A stretch of DNA of 64,000 nt. Origin: Echinometra lucunter (taxonomy: Eukaryota; Echinodermata; Echinoidea; Camarodonta; Echinometridae). The position numbers were made by a program, and so were the translations under genes. The DNA lies in the NCBI GenBank assembly GCA_029962745.1, contig CM057153.1, positions 9,616,962-9,680,961 on the forward strand, in the 5' to 3' direction. Shown here piece after piece: positions 10,080 to 22,941 of this stretch (positions are counted from its first letter, which is position 1; every line of letters starts with the position of its first letter). Below the pieces are notes generated by a model that saw only the letters and a program-made list of their open reading frames with translations, was not told where the DNA came from and searched no databases.

Positions 10080-11262
10080 CAGATGCGGCTCTCCCGGGGG
10101 TGGGGCGGCGGGGGGGGGGCACAGTGCCCCCCACTTTTCGAAGCATCCAAAAAGTGCCCCTTTTTACCCAACAAAAATGTCCCCTTTCAAACCTGTTCAG
10201 TGCCCTTCTTTTGTCTTAGAAGGGCACATTTTCTTTGTTGATAAGTGCCCTTTTGCTTTCTAATAAGTGCCCCATTTCGTTTCAGATAAGTTACCCTTCT
10301 TAAAATCTATAGAAATGCGCTCTTTTATGCCTTTCCCTTTTTCACAGCGTTCTGTTCCCTTCTGAGAAATGCGCCTTTTACACTTCAAATGAATTTCCCC
10401 CTTTAAAATGTGATTATTATCCCCCTTCGACTACCACTTTTCGTTTTTCACAGTGCAATTTCTCTTCTGCAGAGTGCCCCTTTTCACCCCTGATAAGTGC
10501 CCCTTTTCCTTTCTAGTATGTCCAATTTCTGCATCTGTTAAGTAAGATAAGGGCAATTAGTGCCCTTTTTGTTTTCTGATAGTGCCCCTTTTCCATTCGG
10601 GCAAGTGCCTCCCACAACTTTAATTAGAAGAAACGGTGCCCCTAAATTAGGGGGTATTTTTCTATGTTCTCTTTCCAAAGCTCGCTCGCCTACGCTCGTT
10701 CGCAAGACATTTCACGTGTGTTGTAAGTTGAAAATCTTATCTGTTCTCCTAAGTTCCTGATGGTATTGTGCTTAAAACCCCATTCAATTTGAATATTTTC
10801 TCTAATAAAAAATGATCAATAGCTATGAGACCTCACAAATGCATTGAAAACATTATAGCTTGGTCACTATAAGGAAAAACTATATACAGAGTAAATGGAA
10901 GACATTTACAATGATGATTATGGAACACCCATAAACTGAATTGCCGGTAGCTTTTATCAAAATAGGCCACTCGAAATAGACTGCAAATACTATGCCTTTC
11001 AGCAAAAATACTTAGATTTTTTTGCTCGCTCGCTTCGCTCGCTCACAATTGAGTAAGACAAAGCAGTATACAACAATATGCAGAGTAGTTATTATCATGT
11101 AAAAATAAAAACAGTATGTCAAAATGTACCTTTAAAATGTGTTAATATAATGTAAGGGTATATTCCCTTTTATGTGCAGTTTTTGTAAGTGCCCCTCCCC
11201 CGTGCACTTTTTTGCTAGTGCCCCCCCCCCCCCCCACTTTGGAAGACGCTCTGCCACCCCTG
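10080..11262. mobile_element. Non-autonomous hAT-type element with internal GTGCCC minisatellite
   Basis: An 8-bp direct repeat AATTAAAG flanks the element (10072-10079 and 11263-11270). The element begins CAGATGCGG and ends GCCACCCCTG, giving the CAG...CTG ends and 8-bp duplication expected of hAT transposons. The left 560 bp is a degenerate tandem repeat of about 30 bp built on AAGTGCCCCTTTT..TTTCTGAT. A shorter matching piece sits at the right end (about 11180-11235), next to a C run. Two GCTCGCTCGC-type tracts lie at about 10680 and 11028. No transposase frame is present; the frames in it (10053-10241, 10560-10760) are repeat translations. Confidence 0.75.
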
Positions 11263-12214
11263 AATTAAAGGCTGAAATTCATGCATTATTATGTTGGCAC
11301 TTCTTCAGCAATATCATTGTGCTAATTACTAGACTGCTAACGTTGTACTGACAGTTTTTGATTTGCAGTTTAACACTGACAAAAATAGTGATCTCATGCA
11401 AACTAAAGGTTGTAAACAGCTTTCTTACTTCTGTATGAATGGTGTGATTCTCATTGTTCATAGGTCTTGACAAAAATAGTAAATTTTGTTTTTAAAAAAT
11501 TGATGGATCTGGTATATGGGACCGGGTGGCGAATTTCTTGTATACTTGAGCTAACTTCCTTAAACTTCTAAATTTATGGCACTGGTAATTTCTGTTCATA
11601 AACTTTACTTGAACTTTTTGGACTTCCCCTGCAAACGCTGGCTTCACCGATTCTGGGATGGGGGGGGGGGGGGGGGGGGAGGCGTGTGGTGTTTTTCACA
11701 AAGATTTGAGGTTGACTTGAAATTATCCGTTAGTGTCCAAATCATAAGTGCCGAATTATGCGTAAGTTCTTCCCTAAAAAGCGACTTCGTGAAACAGACT
11801 TAGCCAGCCAATGTGAATTAGACTTACATTAACATGATTAAGTTGGACTGAGCGATATCGTATATACTAAGTTTGACTTTTTAATTATCTTATTATCTTT
11901 GTGAAACACCCTTAGAAATTCCATACTTCCATTTCTTTCATACGGCGTGTAGCCCGTGTTAGCCTCTGCGATCTCGAGTGCTCTGTTCCGCCTACTAAAT
12001 GAAACATTTCTTGTTTACGGATAAACAACCCTGATTGCACTCTTGGACTTTCCGATGAAACAATGAAAAGGGGGACTTTCCCCTCAGCAAGGGTGTTCCC
12101 AATAATAGATTAAACTATTAAGAAAGCGTGTTTTCTGTTACTTGTGATATGGCTGTGGTTTTGCATAACTCAGATTCAGTCTTGACATATTCTTAAGAAA
12201 GTATTTTGAAAAGA

Positions 12215-12445
12215 AGAATAAGAAGATGGTGCATGTTGAAGAAGAAAGAGGAATAAAAAGAAGGAGGGGAGGGAGAACGGAGGAGGAGGGAGAGGAGGAA
12301 GAGGAGAAAGAGGAAGAAGAGAAAAGAGAAAGAGGAGAAGAAGAAGACGACGAAGCAGAAGATGTCGAAGAAGGAGGAAGGGAGAGTATGGTAGAGAAGA
12401 GAGAGAGAAAGAGAGAGGGGGAGAGCTAGAGGCGGGGTAGGAGGA
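12215..12445. repeat. Polypurine tract (GAA/GGA/GAG mix)
   Basis: About 230 bp of nearly pure purines on the + strand with no fixed period. The overlapping minus-strand frames of about 100 codons (Ser/Pro/Leu-rich) and the plus-strand Glu/Arg frame come from this bias. Confidence 0.9.
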
Positions 12446-13159
12446 GAAGGATGGAGATGGAGTACAATAGAAAAATGAGGAGTCAAAGTTCAAAGTTAGT
12501 AATCAGAGTCACATATCAATATGACCGGGGAATACTGTACATTCTTGTAATATTTGCAACCCAAAACTTAATGAATTAATTCCGCTACAGTTTGCTTTCC
12601 CCCCGACGTCTGTCATAATACATGTATAGCGCTGATGCAAATATCCTTCACTAGTACTAGAGTATGAGTTCCTTTTAATCCGAAACAATAGGCCGAATTA
12701 AAAGATTATCAGCAATATGCTAAAAGCCATTTGCGTCAGGTCTAAGGGTAATGTCCAGATTAATCAGCTAAAGACTTAAGCCCGATCATCTGCCGATATA
12801 ACTCGGGCTAGAGACTAAAGAAACTGAAATCAAATAGTACTCGACGGGTTAAAGACCTATATTATTTCTCACACGTTTGAACAGGGTCTTTTTTTTTCTT
12901 GTTCTTTTTCCATTTCCTTTTCGCCTCCGTTTGCTTGTTTTCTTTATTTTATGTTAGGTTATCGTTCCGTGTTTTCCTAGTCTTCGTAGGCACAATTTAC
13001 AACAGTTTTATTTCCCTGGGGATCCACAAACTACAGACAATGCTTTACTGGATCCCTCCATTTCCACAGAATCATAGAATTTCGTTCGATAATTCATTAT
13101 ATGTTTACTCATACAAAAGAAAATGGAAATGTATATATCTTATTTCATATTTTTCTGTA

Positions 13160-13245
13160 ATGATACCTATGCAATGTCACTGTATTTCTTTTCTTTCTGT
13201 GGAAATGAATAAACATGAATTGGAATTTTGAATTTTGAATTTCAA
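13160..13245 (+). mobile_element. LINE 3' tail (5'-truncated)
   Basis: The sequence ends with a GGAAATGAATAAACATGAAT stretch followed by short repeats of GAATTTT. That is the usual form of CR1/L2-type LINE 3' ends, where an AATAAA-like block runs into a short 3' repeat. No upstream reverse transcriptase was found, so this is a severely truncated copy or a look-alike poly(A) region. Confidence 0.4.
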
Positions 13246-16194
13246 TAATAATTTACTATAACATAATTGATGCCCCCGATCTGTAATCTTTCGTGGTTAT
13301 AATAATATTCTGCTGCCAAAGATTTTACTTTTCGTAGATGTCAATTTTGTTCTTCACATGTTAATTGCTTTTCAATCATTGCCAAATCTGAGTGTGGCTA
13401 TCTTTTCCTGTGAATCTAGGCACTTTTCATGAAATAAAGTTCCAAAACCAACGGGAACCTCCGTTGATACTGAATTTCGTTTTCTTTTCCCACTGATTTA
13501 AAAAAATGTTACGTAATTGTTGTCCTTATTATGGTGTAGGGGCATTTCATCTTACCTTTGGACAACGAAACCACACCAGCGGAGGTTTTGATTGTGTGTT
13601 ATTATACTGCAATGGGCCCTCGAGGACAGCAGTTTTGATAAATGATGAGGCTTTCCAGAATAAATAAAAACTGAAAATAAATCAATAATAATGATTGTGA
13701 GAGATTCATGTTTCTTGGAGACCTTCATTCATGATATGCAGACCTCTTTTATTGTTTACAATGGAATGAAATTTATTTGCCTTGTTAAAACGATGCTCAT
13801 ATTCAAATTCAAATAAACGTTTATTTTCTTCCAATGAATTTCAGGAATTAACAATACTCTTTTGCTAAGCGATAAATATCATGAAATAAGTATGAATTGT
13901 TCATTAAAGAAATCACTGTACGTTTTCTAGGAACATTTTTCCCCGGATATTAATAGTTACGGTACGTCTTTTCAATTTGAACTACATTCTTTGCACAATG
14001 AAGGCTATTTATTATGCATCAACTGTTGGCTACCCCGCAAGAATTTAATCCTTCAATAATTAATTGATTGGCACGAATAGTTCATTCAACAACTGTTTAA
14101 CTGATTAGGCTGGAGTGAGTGACAAAACAACATTAAAGCCCTGATAATGTTATACAATCCCGTTGATATATTTGGAATATCACGAGGGCCATCATAAAAA
14201 ATGATGTTCTTATTGATTGAAGAGGTGACAAATTGTCATGCAGTTTGTTTTTCAAAATGCTCTGAAGAAATGTAATTGTTGTTGCACAATTGTTTAATGT
14301 AGAAGAAAAACATCTTTATTTATTTCATTTATTCATTTACCGCTGTCTTGTGAACTGGAACACCCTTACAGCAAGAAAGTTTTTTTTTCATAGGGATATC
14401 CATGTAAACTGAACAAGGCATCACTGTCCGAGAGATATGAAACATTAATAGATGCAGTAGAAATGAATACTTTGAGAGAGAGAGAGAAAAACATTTATAT
14501 GTTAATTACCGTATCATCACCTCATTCACTTGAAATCTGGATACTTCGAACGCCCCGCCTATCCTAATTTGATTTGACCTGATGCAAGCTTTTATTTCAT
14601 TTCCAAGAAAAAAGCAGTATAAATTTACAAAGTACATAATCGTGAGATGAATGAAATGGGAAAGCATAGCTTGTTTGTATATAAAATATAACAACATGAA
14701 ATATATTGGATGTTGAAAAACATATATGTGTATATATATATATACACACTATTCATATTGAGAATTCCCACGTGGCTGGATAATAAACATATAAATAATA
14801 GACAGTGAGATCACTGGATCTGCCCGTGTTGATGGAATTTACAAAGCGAAATGATGGGTCATTGTTGAAAGCAGTACATTGAAACAGTTAACTCTTATTC
14901 ACAGTCCGTCTTTTTCAAATGTAAGTTCATTTTCCTTCTGAAACGGATAGAAAGAAATCCCGAATACCCTTCAATAACCTCGCATGTACATAATTCCGTC
15001 TCCCCTTCGTTAGAACGAGTCATAAGCCCATGCACCAGAGTATCTTTATATGACATTCATATCTTTTTTTGGTCATATTTGTGATTACCGATGGTCAAAT
15101 TTAGGAAAGGCGACCATGAAAATGATAATCCTTTGACCGGACTTAAAAGTACAGTGTACCTGACCTAATATCATGTAATCTGTTGATGGACGGCCAAACT
15201 TTCAAAGCCAATGTTAGCAAATTCACATAGTCGTTCAAGGATTTGAATACTTTTTGGAGGATCCTGTCTGCAATATTGACATCATCATTACTACTAGCTG
15301 TTGAGTTGTATTGCATTAAATTTCACTATTTGATGTCCTACTTTATATAATTTATATGCAGTATCGGCCGTCCTTGTTCTTTTCTTTCCTTTTTTTTTCT
15401 AAATTCTTTCCACTAAAACTACCACATCGTGCATGTCATCGAAAAAAAATCAACAACTCACAGTTGCGAAGTCAGCAGTAACTTTTTTATCAGTGAAAAT
15501 GTGATATAATTTGGAAAGTATATATAGACTATTTCGACAGAGATTCAAAGTTGAAGCCTTCGAGGATCTATTCTTGACATTGTGGGTTTTTTTTTCAAAT
15601 GAAGAGTAAATTAATACTCTGCACCCTTGCTGTTATGTACATTATACCATGTTTATAAACCTGCCTTGAACCAGGGCAAAAATCTAGTTTTACATATAAA
15701 TCTGTAATGAATCAATTGCGATTTTGTGAAATAAAGCACTTAAAAGACCCAATGATCATCACCCGCACAGTAAAATGTGGATTAATAGCAACTGGAATAA
15801 TGCTTGTTAACATTTAGTAATCTTGAACGGAAGAAAGCAATGAAGACTGCTGATATTTTGCCACGCCCGAATGTTGGTAGAAATGTCTTATAGACATGAT
15901 AGATATGGGTCAAAGATGAGCCGGTAAACGATGTCACAAGCTCCTCCAGAGAAAGTACCTTTCCATCATACTTCCTTAGTGTATGCTTGGTATACATCTT
16001 CATTATTACTGTCATCTTCTTCATCATCATCATTATTGGTATCATTATTAAGGGTAGTCATGGTAGTCGTCGTCGTCAAGGTAGTAATAGTAGTAGTTAT
16101 ATGTAGTAGTAATTTGAAATATAATACAAAAGCATCAGCATGCATGCATTCGAGAACTAATACAGAATAATATGGAATACGCGTATAATATGAA

Positions 16195-16401
16195 TTATGA
16201 TTTAAACCATTTTTCGAATTTATCTCCGTAGTTGACTAGCGGTACATTTGGAACACTAGCGCATAATGTTGACAGTGTATTAATCCTATTCAGAGCCCGA
16301 TGGTATCTGCATCTTCTTTTCGTGGGTAGTAGATCACACCCAAAATCAATATCTTCTTTATCTAGCGAGATGGTCTCTGAAATAAGATCCTTGTGACCCA
16401 C
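16195..16401 (-). CDS. Unrecognised ORF (68 codons)
   Basis: The frame runs from ATG (minus strand) to TAA and gives a mixed, globular-looking composition with a KRRCRYHR basic cluster around residues 28-35, unlike the low-complexity frames that dominate this window. I cannot assign a family. There is no obvious promoter, splice site or poly(A) signal. It could be an exon, a decayed transposon piece or chance. Confidence 0.18.
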   Translation of the reverse strand: MGHKDLISETISLDKEDIDFGCDLLPTKRRCRYHRALNRINTLSTLCASVPNVPLVNYGDKFEKWFKS

Positions 16402-17620
16402 CCACTAGAAGATTAACATTATCGGAGGTAGGGGAAAAGAACCGAGTCCTTAAAATTCTCGGATAACAGTCAAAGAAACTTAAGATACTCTTTTCAGATG
16501 ATGACCACAACATGACAGGTCTATTCCCTTAACTCTATTAACATGTCGATTCACTCGAAATGCCTAAATACACTCTGGGAAACCTATAGCTAGGTCTTTT
16601 TACTGTTCGCCTTTTTTCTTCAAAATCCAGGGTGGGGTCAGTATTGTCAGAAGGTATGGTGGTGGGGGAGGGGGTGGAAATGATAAAACGTCAATTCAGT
16701 TATTAAATTCTTCGAGTAGAGCCAGAAGCTCTCAGTCTTTGCTCGATGGAATCATCGAATATCTTCAATAACTTTTAAGATATTTCTAACTCTATATAGC
16801 ACAAGAGGTAAGGCTTATCTGCCTCTGCTTGTCGGTGTTTTTGTTGTTATGTTGTTAAGTTGATGTAGTCGTCATCGTCGTCGTCGTCTCTATTTCGGGG
16901 GGAAAAAACTCTACAAGCCTGGGAGCTAAAATTTGAGAACTAGGCATTCACAATTGGTTTATCGAATTCATTTCCTAGGGAAGAGTTGCCATGACATAGC
17001 CTTATCAATACTTTGCAAACCTCGAGAAGCTGTTTTATACATACATTTATAATTACAACGTGATTGTGATTTCGTGTATATGCCGCCTGAAAAACAGAAG
17101 GTAGTAATTAATTTTGTTCAATACAAAACTCTCATAATAAATACAACCATTTTATGCCCAACTGGAAAGCTGCCCGGTTCGTGGAATAGATTGGTGTACA
17201 TTTATCAGGAACGGCTATATTTAGATACATGAAATGAAATGTAGACGAATGATTTTGGTGTGAAGATTATGTTAAGGGAAGTGATAGCTTAAGAGTTCAC
17301 GCCCACCTTTTGTGAAATTAGGAAATGGATTGAATAACTGAGTTTGGTTACATGTTCATGTTACAGACAGAGTGAGAATATCTTTATGTGTACCGGCATT
17401 TGGAAAGGAATGCACGTTTAAAAGATTTACACCTATAAGGATTAGAGAAGGGGGTGGTTAATTTAGATTCGATAAAGTCTATTCGTGTATTTTTAAAAAC
17501 GTTACTAGATAATGTGAAATCCTTTTAATGTGTCTTTAATGTTATCATTAATACTATTTTCGTTTTCTAACAGATTTAAGACTATCGACGAAAGCAACTT
17601 GAAACAACTCTGGAATCTAC

Positions 17621-18031
17621 TGAAATATATACGCTTATCCCCGAAAGCAGCAAAGTTTCGTCTTTCGTTCTATAGAAAATTCTGACACATCAATGCATTT
17701 AAGCTGTTTAGGTGATGATTTGAAGTCTGCTGTCAGTAACGAACAAAATTCAATGTATGTTTTGAAGTCACGTGACAATGAAAAGGCGGATTATTTCGAA
17801 CTGAATCATCACTCCATTGTATGGGTATCGATTCTAACTGTGATCGTCGGAGTGAAATCGGGCGAATTCTATTCAGCGCGGCTTTGCAAAATTAATCTCG
17901 CAGACGATTCTCCTGTGATTCTAACAAAGGATAATATCAAAGGATTAACAGCGATAAGCCTGCATGAAGAGCATGAATTTCATCTTTGGAAATTGGAACG
18001 ATATTCGCCCAGACATAAAAATATGCACTAG
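17621..18031 (+). CDS. Unrecognised open frame, possible exon
   Basis: The frame stays open from just after a TGA near 17618 to TAG at 18029-18031, about 136 codons; the first ATG is at 17693, leaving 112 codons. Composition is mixed, with a hydrophobic stretch around residues 43-52 after that ATG (IVWVSILTVIVG), followed by a charged region. A pyrimidine-rich acceptor-like site (TTTTCTAACAG) ends near 17575. No family is recognised. Length and composition make it a better candidate than most frames here, but coding status is unproven. Confidence 0.22.
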
Positions 18032-18606
18032 TAAACAGCAGACAACATCAAAGTAGGAACATCTGAAGGTTACAATTCCAGGGAAAATGTTGAAAACTGA
18101 AATTCAGATCAAATAGCGGTCATTTTGAGAGTTGTTGCTGTTGCGGAAATTCACACGAATGATTTTAAAAGCAGTTTTATCATTCATTGTGATGAGGGAT
18201 TGGATCGGAATGCATAAAGCCTGACGTTCGTTTTGTGAAGACAGTTTACGCTGGATTAAAGCGAAAAGTGCTCATTGTGAAAGCCTTTGATACCATGTGG
18301 TGCATGACTACACTGATTTATGGATATACGAAGTGGATTGGAATATTAATGCTACAAAAGTTTCAGTTGAATGAAAGGCATAAACTGGATGTTAATCATC
18401 TAGAATCACAGCATTGATTCAAAGGACTGGCACAAAGCGATGAACTAGCATATCCTTGCTGCGCATTCATTTTGAAGGTGATCTTTAATCTTCGTCGACT
18501 CCTACTCTAACCCGGGAGCTTTAAGTCGGATTATCATCCTCGTACATCACTCGAGAAAGCCTTGATCTTCATATATTCATTATTTAAATTATCTAATCTT
18601 ATTTAG

Positions 18607-18824
18607 TGTTGAGGAACTTGAGCAGAGAATGCAGCTGGTCCCGGTGAGTCGAGTCAACTACGGCGATGGCGGAGGGGGGGCTTTTCCATACCGGTGGGGG
18701 CCAGTACCCCCCGCGGTATAATGCTAATCGCATAGATCACACCGACCGCCCAGCTTCAACTTCAGCGCCTGGGCGAACAACCTCGAAGGGATGTGGGGGC
18801 GAACCAAGGACAAGTTCAACAAAG
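18607..18824 (+). pseudogene. Exon-like segment interrupted by stops
   Basis: After an acceptor-like TCTTATTTAG, one frame reads 37 codons with strong G/C third-position bias (from 18608, through an ATG at 18629) until two close TAA codons at 18719 and 18725. The same frame then resumes coding-like sequence, again G/C-ending, through a WANNLEGMW motif region (about 18770-18795) and stops at a canonical donor, G|GTGAGT, at 18824/18825. A second donor-like GTGAGT lies at 18644. G and C homopolymers (18675-18681, 18706-18711) sit between the coding halves. Options are a pseudogene exon with compensating indels, assembly homopolymer errors, or two small exons around a mini-intron. The family is not recognised. 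Confidence 0.35.
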
Positions 18825-20168
18825 GTGAGTTCGAAAGCATGCCTGGATGATTAACCACTTTTATCCCAATCTTTTTGAACTACACATACTTTCTTAAAAT
18901 TAGTGACACTTTTAAAGTTTCTTTCGATCTAGAATGATTGGAATTACACATTAGATATTAGCAGAAAGCTAAAAGTTCACTGAAATATTTGAGTTAATTT
19001 TTCATCGCGGTAAGTTGTGCTGTTCTCGAATATGAGTGATTTAATTGTAACTACTCAGAAAGTCCCTGAATCGGCAACGTAGTGAAAAGTTTTCATGCTA
19101 AATGAAGGAGGAGGATAAGATAATTATTGTTACAAATATGAAGAGGAAATTAAAGCTGATTAGTACTGTTATACTGGCCAATTCAGAGGAGTTAGAATCA
19201 ACTCTTCAAGTGATATCAAGGATCACTTCGTTGGGAATTGAACCCACTTGAAATTTCAGAGACATCCACTCCAAAGTAGTGATTTGAATTACTCTCCTGA
19301 GAGTGAATTCTACTCCAAACTGAAATGATCTTGTATTACGACAGCTCTGAAAGTGGGCTTCAACTCCTGTATATTCAAATAGTATGAATGCATATAGCAT
19401 GGGGTGCCCACCTAAGGTTGGGTAGCGTTAATCACTTATCTCTACGAAGGACGTTTACGACATGATTTCATAAACTCTGTTTTTCAAATTGAAAAGAACA
19501 GTTTTGATTTAGCTAAACGTGTGGGTATATCAGGCATAAGCATTTAAGCTCATATCAAACAGAGCAGACAGTTTTCAGGCATGGCAAGATTGCAATTGCA
19601 ACATTAATTATTATTCATCTATTTCATTTTCGAGGACCCGACTTGCCGACCTCTTCTTTCTTTAAATAATTTTTGTGGATTAATTACGATGACTTCATTA
19701 AATCTTCGTCACTGATAGTAAGTTTCTCTGATTATGTATGTTTTTTTTTCCTTTTTTTGTATAGTGGGCCTATATCTCCAAATTGTTTAATTATTATTTT
19801 GTGTATAAAATTTATCAAGAAAGTGCATGCCTATTTTTACTCTCCGGAAATCAGTCCCACTGTCCAGGCCGAAGCACATTGACAGATACAACACAAATTA
19901 TTGTTACCATATGATTATAATTCATTGCGCAGCGATATCATTGCATGTACTTGCATGTACATACATAGTGTCTTTATACAAATGCCCGTGAGATATTTGA
20001 TATGACTCAATTTCAAATTTATCATTACAGCTGTTTACTTGTTCTGTCTTGTTTGTATGTTTGTTTTTTTTTTTTTTTTTTTGGTTTTGCATTTCTTATT
20101 TGGTACACCCATTGTCATATTATAAAAGGCATATATTAATATTTATCATACAGGAGAAGAAGAACTAA
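18825..20168. other. Non-coding stretch
   Basis: No gene recognised. A tRNA T-arm-like stretch (complement of GTTGGGAATTGAACCCAC) at about 19230-19247 has no cloverleaf around it. Confidence 0.5.
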
Positions 20169-20450
20169 GGGGTGTTTCACAAAGCTGTGCGCAAAGCTAC
20201 ATGTGACTTTATTTGATCGCATAAGCTATATAAAGTTGAAATATCTATGTAGATTAACATCATGATTTATTGACAAAACATTTTTAATTAGATGTGTAGT
20301 TTATGCCTACAATTTAATTGAGATTATGGGAAATACAATCAGACTTTTTTAAAACAAAAGGAAAACTTTGGGCATTCCATTTGGCTATTCATAGTTAAGT
20401 CGTTCTTAAATTCATGCGTAACAGTTCCGCACAGCTTTGTGAAACACTCC
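20169..20450. mobile_element. MITE with GTGTTTCACAAAGCTGTGCG ends
   Basis: The left end at 20169 and the inverted right end ending at 20450 share a 23-bp TIR with one mismatch. The 282-bp interior is AT-rich and non-coding. No convincing target duplication was seen, so the superfamily is open. A related right end occurs near 11900. Confidence 0.75.
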
Positions 20451-21913
20451 AGAAGCATTGGCAGTATAAGACATTGCCTCCTGCAATCCTTCGACTGATT
20501 AAATTTTATTGGAGAAGCGTTAGGTTGCATTATTTTGAAGGAGCTACTAGAACCAAGATGATTTTTTTTTTTGTCATTCTTTAAAATAACAATCGAAAGT
20601 GTTTAACTAAGTCCTTTTGTTATGACTTAACCAAAGATTTAGACATCATGAGACGATGTGGGTTGATACCTGTGACAATGAGTAACCGAGCCGCTTTTTT
20701 CTTCAAATAATGGGGAAACAAGGGAGACATAATTCCTTCCTTGAACTAAAAATATACCTTCACGTGTTATGTTGTTCTCAAAATGTCTTTGACTTTCAAC
20801 CTAGAACACCGGGGTTTCTCACATGAGCTAAGACACCTAATCTCTTCAAATGTATATATCGTTTTTCGCGCATGCTTTACAAGATTTGGTGCCATTTGGT
20901 TGCTAAATATATACACTGCACACGAAATAATACAGTGTATATTGTATTGTATTCTTGAATATGAGAACAAGTCCTATAACGGGTTTAGAACATGTGTGTG
21001 CATTGGCATTAGATGTATAATTTCGAATCATCAAAATCACATTCGTTTAATTTTTTTTTTTATTATAATATATATCTTATTATTGTATTCATGATTCAAT
21101 CAATAAGTCATACAAAAATATAGTAGGGCACCTGAAGGGCCTTCAATTTTCAGCAATCATCGGAAATGATAAAATCTCAGATGCGGTCAGTAATGTATGG
21201 AACCTAATTTCCTGGACCATAGCATAATTTTACGATTTTTTAAATTAAAAAACTCGCTGCCTGAAACAACTAGAAATAAACATGATAAAGCGTATGGAGG
21301 CTTCTAATGTCCACGAAAGTATTGAAATAAAATATTTAATTGTGAATTGAAGCATATCAATAGTTTATGTTTAATTAACGCAAAGCGTATATTCTACCCA
21401 TCAATATCTTGTTTGAATATAACGTCAGCAGCTATAATGGTGTAATGATAATAATGTCAACATATGTCAATAGAGAACAATAATATATTGCAAAGTGTCG
21501 AAGTATTGATAAGCAAAGAACCTATTATTTCAAGTCTGCGTTACTAGTGAACAAAGACCTTACAGTATCTCTAAATTGTAGGCAATTGCCTCATAGCTCG
21601 AAGCAAGCAGAATCAGATTTAAACGAACATGAAAATTCCAATATTTCAATTTCCTCAGGAAATGGGATATTGGTCGCTCCAATTATACTCGGGCTCGGTT
21701 GGAGCTGAAACACAGACACGGCCTTATCATTTTCGCGTTCGTAGAACAAAGAGTAAAAAGAGGGAAGGAAACGGTTCTTTCAGTGCCGCAGGAAGTACTG
21801 GAAGAGGATGCTACAAATAGAAAATGGAAATCCACTGTCAACATAATCAGCTAATGAGCGTTAATGGAGCAATGAGGTTGTTAAGTTCTTAACCCGTTTT
21901 TTTCGTGGGTCAT

Positions 21914-21925
21914 TGCGCATGCGCA
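21914..21925. promoter_or_regulatory. NRF1-type palindrome
   Basis: The 12-bp palindrome TGCGCATGCGCA matches the known NRF1 binding consensus exactly. It is isolated in AT-rich DNA with no identified gene start nearby, so a regulatory role is only a possibility. Confidence 0.3.
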
Positions 21926-22203
21926 TTTTCACGCCTGTGTGCATTTTGGATGGTTTTGGTGTAAAAATTATAAGCTTTTGTGAGCACGCGGGGGGGGGGG
22001 GTATGAAATGAAATTACGGTTGAGAAAAACTATGAACTCAAACTGTGGAAAGATTCGGTAATGCCTTTCTTATTGTTCAAACGTTGTACATAAATCAGTT
22101 ATCCTTTTTTCCTTTTTGTTTTCCTTTTTTTCTGCACAAACTGGATATATTGTTTCCTATGAAAATGAGCTGCGAACAGGCGCATAGAGAGCAGACAGTG
22201 CTC

Positions 22204-22278
22204 GGGGGGGGGGGGGGGTTGGGGGAGCACTGTACTCTAAACTTTTATCAATGCCCCCTCCCCCCCCCCCCCCCCCCC
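22204..22278. repeat. Poly-G and poly-C tracts in inverse order
   Basis: About 15 G (plus a second short G run) are followed 40 bp later by about 18 C on the same strand. The tracts are complementary and could pair as a hairpin or quadruplex/i-motif pair. Confidence 0.9.
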
Positions 22279-22886
22279 AACGCTCAAAGCATTCCGTCTA
22301 GAATGGCTACGAATATTGCTATGAAAATTGTCAATATTTCATTATGGATATTGAGCAATTATCCTGTAGAATAATTCATTCTTTGAAAAATCAAATATTA
22401 TCAAGTTTAAACCTGACTTCCATGTAAAGAACAAGTTGTATCACAATTCTTAGGGATCTAAATGATATCAATATTTCGTCCTTTATATTTCTGTTATGAT
22501 TATTATTGCAAAAATAACATTATTATTACAAAACGGTGTAAAGATCAAAGATATATAAGAGTTGACAGCGATTTTCTTTTCATTTTTTTTTATCATGCAA
22601 ACCTTTGCATATTAAGCTTTTGTGAGACTGAAATTTCTAGGAATGAGGCCCGTAATTTCGCTATTTTAACTCCATTTTCGTATAATTATGAGGCCGGGTA
22701 TTGATACCATGTACAGTGACTCAGCGTTGGGATTTTATTTTCAGCTTCTTCTCAACAAGAGATATTTTTAGAAAGGGGATATAAAATGAAGTCTGGTTGC
22801 GGTGAAATTGCTCCTTTTTGCGGTAAACAATGATTTTTGTGCACTTTCAAATTCATACCTTTGATATTCCTACAAATTATTACACA

Positions 22887-22890
<4 letters not shown>

Positions 22891-22929
<39 letters not shown>

Positions 22930-22941
22930 GGGGGGGGGGTA
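22891..22941. repeat. (GA)n then poly-G
   Basis: About 17 GA units, then AAAA and about 12 G. Confidence 0.95.

Larger units (their letters stand above)
11271..17620. other. Long non-coding stretch with scattered repeats
   Basis: Contains a G run (11659-11680), a possible right end of a TTTGTGAAACACCC-type MITE (about 11898-11913) related to the element at 20169, the polypurine tract and LINE tail listed separately, a TA/TG run near 14726-14750 and small trinucleotide runs near 16010-16100 and 16865-16890. No recognised gene. Confidence 0.5.

Noticed and set aside
12899..13231. 110-codon ORF next to the LINE tail
   Set aside because: Phe/Ser-rich product of T-rich DNA with no reverse-transcriptase or endonuclease motifs.
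19206..19400. Second tRNA-derived element suggested by GTGGGTTCAATTCCCAAC
   Set aside because: No acceptor, D or anticodon arms can be folded around the T-arm-like sequence.
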